Positions 61,025 through 64,000 of a stretch of 64,000 bases of DNA are shown in pieces (within the stretch, counting starts at the first letter, position 1; every line of letters starts with the position of its first letter). The stretch comes from Terriglobia bacterium (lineage in GTDB: Bacteria > Acidobacteriota > UBA6911). A program made the translations under genes and the position numbers. The stretch is taken from NCBI GenBank assembly GCA_020072565.1, contig JAIQGI010000003.1:208987-272986 (forward strand), read 5' to 3'. Under the pieces are notes generated by a model, which did no database searches, was not told where the DNA came from, and saw nothing but the letters and a program-made list of their open reading frames with translations.

Positions 61025-61987
61025 CTATCCCTCACATGAGGGATAGCGGCAGGCAGCGGCGCTCCAGAAGCGCTCACCGTAACGCTCGACGACCTGGGCA
61101 TTGCCACTCGCGGATAGCTGTCTTAACGCCTCCTCCACCTGCCCCGGAGACCAGGATTCCAGCGCACGTCTCAAATCCTCCTCTTGCATCGGGTGGCGGC
61201 TGATGATGGCGAGAACGGCATCCGCTACGTTTTCATATCCCGACAGGTCTAATGTGCCGCTCGAGGCCTGGACGACCTGCGCCTGGCTGCCGAGGATAGC
61301 CGCCGCTCTCTTGAGCCGGTCTTCATCCGGAAGTTGCACGTTTGGCTCCGCGGGGGGGCGGCTGGGGAGGCTGATGTGCACCTGATCCGGATGAATGCGC
61401 TGTAAGGCTGCGGCAATCTCCTGCAGCGCCTTGTCGCCGTCGTTGATGCCCTTCATCAGCATCACCTCCATCCACAGCTTGCCGCGATACTCCCGGCGGA
61501 AATCAATCAATCCATTCAGCAGCAACTCGTAGCTCAGAGCGGGCCAGGGACGATTGATCCGGCGATAGAGCCGCGCGTTTCCCGCATCGAGAGATGACAG
61601 GACGGCGTCGGCAACCCTGAGATCTTCCCGAACCTCGGGCAGGTGCAGGAGCGAGCCATTGGTGATTACAGCCACTGGAATGTCAGTCGAGCTCTTGATC
61701 TGCCGGATCAACCATCCGATACCGGAGTGCAGGGTGGTCTCGCCCGAGCCGACGAGCGTTACCCAGTCAATAGCCCCCGGCTTGTGTCCAGCCAGCACCT
61801 CACGAACTTCGGCCAGGATGCTGGCGCGAGGAGAATATTCGCGGCGCTCATTCGAGAGCGGAACCGTGCGGCCCAGCTGGCAATAAACGCAGTTCCAGTT
61901 GCAGACCTTTACCTTGAGTGGCAGCGGATCAACCCCGAGCGATTGCCCCAATCTGCGCGAAGGCAGGGGGCCAAAAACGAACCCCAT
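61025..61987 (-). CDS. Radical SAM protein (COG0731-like)
   Basis: A 320-residue radical SAM enzyme. The [4Fe-4S] ligands are in VKVCNWNCVYCQLGRT (Cx3Cx2C). The barrel includes the SAM-contact region VTLVGSGETTLHSGIG, VAVITNGSLLHLPEVREDLR and LWMEVMLMKGINDGD. The start FVFGPLPSRRLGQSLGVDPL is typical of this subgroup, whose substrates are mostly unknown. The C-terminal ~90 residues form a small domain (RHPMQEEDLRRALESWSPGQ) that looks like a winged helix. I place the start at the ATG at 61987; ggatgggagg stands 12-20 bases before it. It is not the AmmeMemoRadiSam radical SAM partner by sequence. Confidence 0.88.
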   Translation of the reverse strand: MGFVFGPLPSRRLGQSLGVDPLPLKVKVCNWNCVYCQLGRTVPLSNERREYSPRASILAEVREVLAGHKPGAIDWVTLVGSGETTLHSGIGWLIRQIKSSTDIPVAVITNGSLLHLPEVREDLRVADAVLSSLDAGNARLYRRINRPWPALSYELLLNGLIDFRREYRGKLWMEVMLMKGINDGDKALQEIAAALQRIHPDQVHISLPSRPPAEPNVQLPDEDRLKRAAAILGSQAQVVQASSGTLDLSGYENVADAVLAIISRHPMQEEDLRRALESWSPGQVEEALRQLSASGNAQVVERYGERFWSAAACRYPSCEG

Positions 61988-62077
61988 TTGTGAACGTTCC
62001 CCTCCCATCCGATGGATGATGATTATAAGGAAAAAGTATGCGCCCGAGACGCGCGCCGTTCCACCGGAATTTGAAAA

Positions 62078-62115
62078 CCACGAAAGACGCGAAACGCATG
62101 AAAAGAGTTTCGTGG
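62078..62115 (+). repeat. Intergenic repeat, CACGAAA/TTTCGTGG family
   Basis: ccacgaaagacgcgaaac and, after eight bases, agagtttcgtgg form an imperfect palindrome with perfect ccacgaaa/tttcgtgg ends. It lies in the 270-base gap between the DUF4932-like gene and the radical SAM gene. Confidence 0.55.
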
Positions 62116-62259
62116 TGACCGCTTGACGTCCGCATTCCAACACAGCCGATGGCGCTACCGGCGGAAGTAACGCGGCCCTGTCTGTAGAATCCACTTCTTA
62201 ACGTCGAAGGGGGATCCCATAGTTCGAGACTCGATGGCCATGGCGAATCAGGCTTCTCT

Positions 62260-63753
62260 TCAGATCCTCTTCGTCTTGAACTTCACCACGACGGGGATGA
62301 GAGGCACGCCATCTTCACTCTGGAACGCCGTGTTGCTGTCGGCATTGAGGCCGAACTCGTAGTTCCAATCCGGTCTGAGCTCGACGGGCATGGTGAAGAT
62401 TCTTCGCGTCGCGTCGAAATACACCTGCCCCGTGAGCTTTGGGAAACCGTTCTGGCCGCCGACAAGGATGACAGCCCAACTCCCGTCCCTCATCGCCCGG
62501 TCAAACGTGACGGTAATTGTTTTCAGTCCCGGGTCCACGTCCTGGGCGCCGTTCGCCGGGTTCATGGATACGATCTTAGGAGCCTTGTCCCGGATGGCGT
62601 CCCAGCGGGCAGCGACCCGCTGCTCGTGATCGGCGATCTTCCGCGCGATCTTGCCGGCATAGTCGTTGAAAAACGCGGTGATCCGGGGGGAAAACGCCTC
62701 CAGAGTCGGGTATCGCGCTCTGTTTTTTTCATATTCGGCCATCAGATCAGCCAAGTCGCCCACCCACAGAAACGACCTCGATTCCTCCGTCTGGACGGCC
62801 CTGCGCGCGGCCTCGGGGCCATCGAAAGTCTGCGTGTACCGGACAACGCTGGCCCGCACCAACGACTCGTACATCATCGTTTTCCAGTTTCCATAAGCCT
62901 GTTTTCCCATGTCCTGGGCAACGAAAGGAAAGATTTTTTCTCCTGCGGCCTTGAGTTCGGCCTCATGCGCGTCCACGAGCGGGTTTGTGTAGGAGTGGAT
63001 GAACTCGTGCATGACGAGAGGGACGACGGTGTTGTCGAAGCGCGGCTGCCCTTGCAGGTCGGTGAGCCAGACGCCGGGGACGGCAAAGATTTCCATGCCG
63101 TCCGGCATTCTCGCATGAACGCCGTAACTCGAGCCGCCATTCACCATGCCCAGGATGACGGCCAGCCGGATGTCCGGCCGGGCGCCGAAGAAGCCGTGCA
63201 GCCAATCGATCCGGCCCGATTCTGCCAGCACTGCTTTCATGCGTGAGACCGCAGTCTCATAAAGCGGCTGGTGGGCTTCGATGAACGACGCGAAATTCGT
63301 GTCCTTCACGAAGCGCCGCGCCGCGGCCAGAAACTCTCGCGCTCCCGCGAGCGTCCACCTCTTATCCAGGCCTTCCGGATAAGGGTTGAACGGGACCTTC
63401 TCTTTAAGGTCGGCGGCATCGGTAATGTGGACCGCCATGCTCATCACGGCGTCGAACGATACCCCCTGTCGTTCCAGCAGCTTCACGGCCGTCAACACGG
63501 CGGGATGGTTTTTATACCTGCCGAAATAGTCGTCGATATCCTTAATGTAGGACGGGACGCGACCCCGCGAATATTCTGGATTTCCCGCCAGGCGGAAGAT
63601 GATGCTCATCAGCTCGACCCGCGGATCAACCATGACCTGCACACCGGCTTTGGTTCCGAACGATTGATCGGCCTTGAGACAAAATGCTATCAAAAGCATA
63701 AATATTGCCGCGCAAACACAGGCGGCCTTGTGCGCCGTCTTTGGATCTCTCAT
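62260..63753 (-). CDS. Exported metalloprotease-like protein (DUF4932-type) with C-terminal Ig-like domain
   Basis: A 497-residue protein with an N-terminal signal/anchor (AACVCAAIFMLLIAFCLKAD). Around residue 249 there is an HExxH motif (VPLVMHEFIHSYTNPLVD), and MMYESLVRASVVRY about 60 residues on offers a possible Glu ligand, so it resembles a zincin. The pattern fits the DUF4932 family. The last ~105 residues (PKIVSMNPANGAQDVDPGLK, ITVTFDRAMRDGSW) form a Big_5/SbsA-type Ig-like domain. I chose the ATG at 63753 after aaaggga. Its target is unknown; it probably acts in the periplasm or outside the cell. Confidence 0.85.
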   Translation of the reverse strand: MRDPKTAHKAACVCAAIFMLLIAFCLKADQSFGTKAGVQVMVDPRVELMSIIFRLAGNPEYSRGRVPSYIKDIDDYFGRYKNHPAVLTAVKLLERQGVSFDAVMSMAVHITDAADLKEKVPFNPYPEGLDKRWTLAGAREFLAAARRFVKDTNFASFIEAHQPLYETAVSRMKAVLAESGRIDWLHGFFGARPDIRLAVILGMVNGGSSYGVHARMPDGMEIFAVPGVWLTDLQGQPRFDNTVVPLVMHEFIHSYTNPLVDAHEAELKAAGEKIFPFVAQDMGKQAYGNWKTMMYESLVRASVVRYTQTFDGPEAARRAVQTEESRSFLWVGDLADLMAEYEKNRARYPTLEAFSPRITAFFNDYAGKIARKIADHEQRVAARWDAIRDKAPKIVSMNPANGAQDVDPGLKTITVTFDRAMRDGSWAVILVGGQNGFPKLTGQVYFDATRRIFTMPVELRPDWNYEFGLNADSNTAFQSEDGVPLIPVVVKFKTKRI

Positions 63754-63910
63754 CTGGCGTCCCTTTCCGACCTGGTTGAAGAGCAGAAGCACAATCACCC
63801 ACTCCCGCGCCGAGGACTCTACACTAAGATGTTGAAATCCCTACTTTCACTGCGCACGAGGTTTTGGCGAAATTTACCGGCCAATCGGGACTCTGTAGAA
63901 GGAAAATGAA

Positions 63911-64000
63911 GTGAGATCACCATGGGTAGTGCTGGCTGTGACTGAGGTGGGTTATTCTCTTTCAGGTGCCGTTTTGGCTCGCATACTTGAAAGAGGAAGG
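63911..64000 (+). CDS. Start of an unidentified gene (runs off the window)
   Basis: The GTG at 63911 has aaggaaaa shortly before it and opens a frame that stays open to the right edge, 30 codons. The visible part (SPWVVLAVTEVGYSLSGAVL, ARILERGR) begins with a hydrophobic stretch, perhaps the N-terminal strand or helix of a Rossmann-type protein. Too little is visible to name it, and the start itself is unproven. Confidence 0.3.
   Translation, partial: MRSPWVVLAVTEVGYSLSGAVLARILERGR

Noticed and set aside
61025..61987. Radical SAM gene as the third part of an AmmeMemoRadiSam system with the gene at 18832
   Set aside because: Its N-terminus and cluster context belong to a different radical SAM subgroup, and the genes are 42 kb apart.
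1..64000. tRNA, rRNA and CRISPR arrays
   Set aside because: I saw no T-loop/acceptor pattern, rRNA segment or regularly spaced direct repeats in any gap.

Overview
The window is a GC-rich, gene-dense chromosomal segment of a diderm (Gram-negative-type) heterotrophic bacterium. It carries the lipoprotein carrier LolA, signal peptidase II, a site-2 protease, a homodimeric-type pyruvate dehydrogenase and a complex I NuoF. The combination points by inference to Acidobacteriota, not to Proteobacteria: a TreT-type trehalose synthase with a DUF5752 partner, Gly/Arg-rich inserts in exported proteins, paired M14 carboxypeptidases, and degenerate intergenic repeats of the CTCAACGCAG and CACGAAATACACGAA kinds. 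This assignment rests on gene content and style; no rRNA is present. I found no tRNA, rRNA, CRISPR array, transposase or phage gene.

Layout. 1-211: tail of a sugar-nucleotidyltransferase-like gene. 253-7778 (minus): ileS, lspA, lolA, suhB, yqeY, uvrC. 8038-13670 (plus): a protein-quality-control block of two hsp20 genes with near-identical promoters, clpB (frameshifted by a 4-bp tandem duplication), htpX and grpE. 13783-16102 (minus): an ECF-like sigma factor and a membrane anti-sigma-like protein. 16333-19635 (plus): a solitary nuoF, a histone-deacetylase-fold enzyme and a MEMO-family protein. 19639-20910 (minus): yebC-ruvC. 21185-24213 (plus): pyrE-truA, then uppS-cdsA. 24200-31045 (minus): trehalose block DUF5752-treT-treY-treZ, lying between cdsA and dxr. 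31399-34024 (plus): dxr-rseP. 34021-34821 (minus): RsbW-like kinase plus a damaged STAS antagonist. 35046-39647: a BRCT/MerR/TPR protein, a [2Fe-2S]-ferredoxin/O-methyltransferase fusion and a YtcJ-like amidohydrolase. 39746-44182: rpiB, a fused two-subunit 2-oxoacid dehydrogenase E1, a flavodoxin-fold oxidoreductase and a DsbA-like protein. 44376-48200: two tandem secreted M14 carboxypeptidase-family proteins. 48204-50340: SMUG1, a CBS-domain protein and a sigma-factor fragment. 50357-60216: aceE-aceF-lpd (minus) divergent from sucA-sucB (plus). 60268-64000: Nudix hydrolase, an ornithine-cyclodeaminase remnant, a radical SAM protein, a DUF4932-like metalloprotease and the start of one further gene.

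How the parts fit. The isoprenoid/envelope set (dxr, uppS, cdsA, rseP, lspA, lolA) supplies undecaprenyl phosphate, phospholipid precursors and lipoprotein processing. The trehalose block offers two routes to trehalose: from glucan ends (TreY/TreZ) and from NDP-glucose (TreT). The dehydrogenase block encodes most of pyruvate and 2-oxoglutarate oxidation with a single dihydrolipoyl dehydrogenase, which could also serve the fused E1 at 40180-42609.

The most unusual items are: an M14 paralogue whose zinc motif reads ExxH instead of HxxE and lacks the third histidine; the ferredoxin-methyltransferase fusion; the BRCT-MerR-TPR protein; the frameshifts in clpB and the STAS gene; and the several dispersed repeat families. 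I did not find convincing evidence of a whole new multi-gene system.
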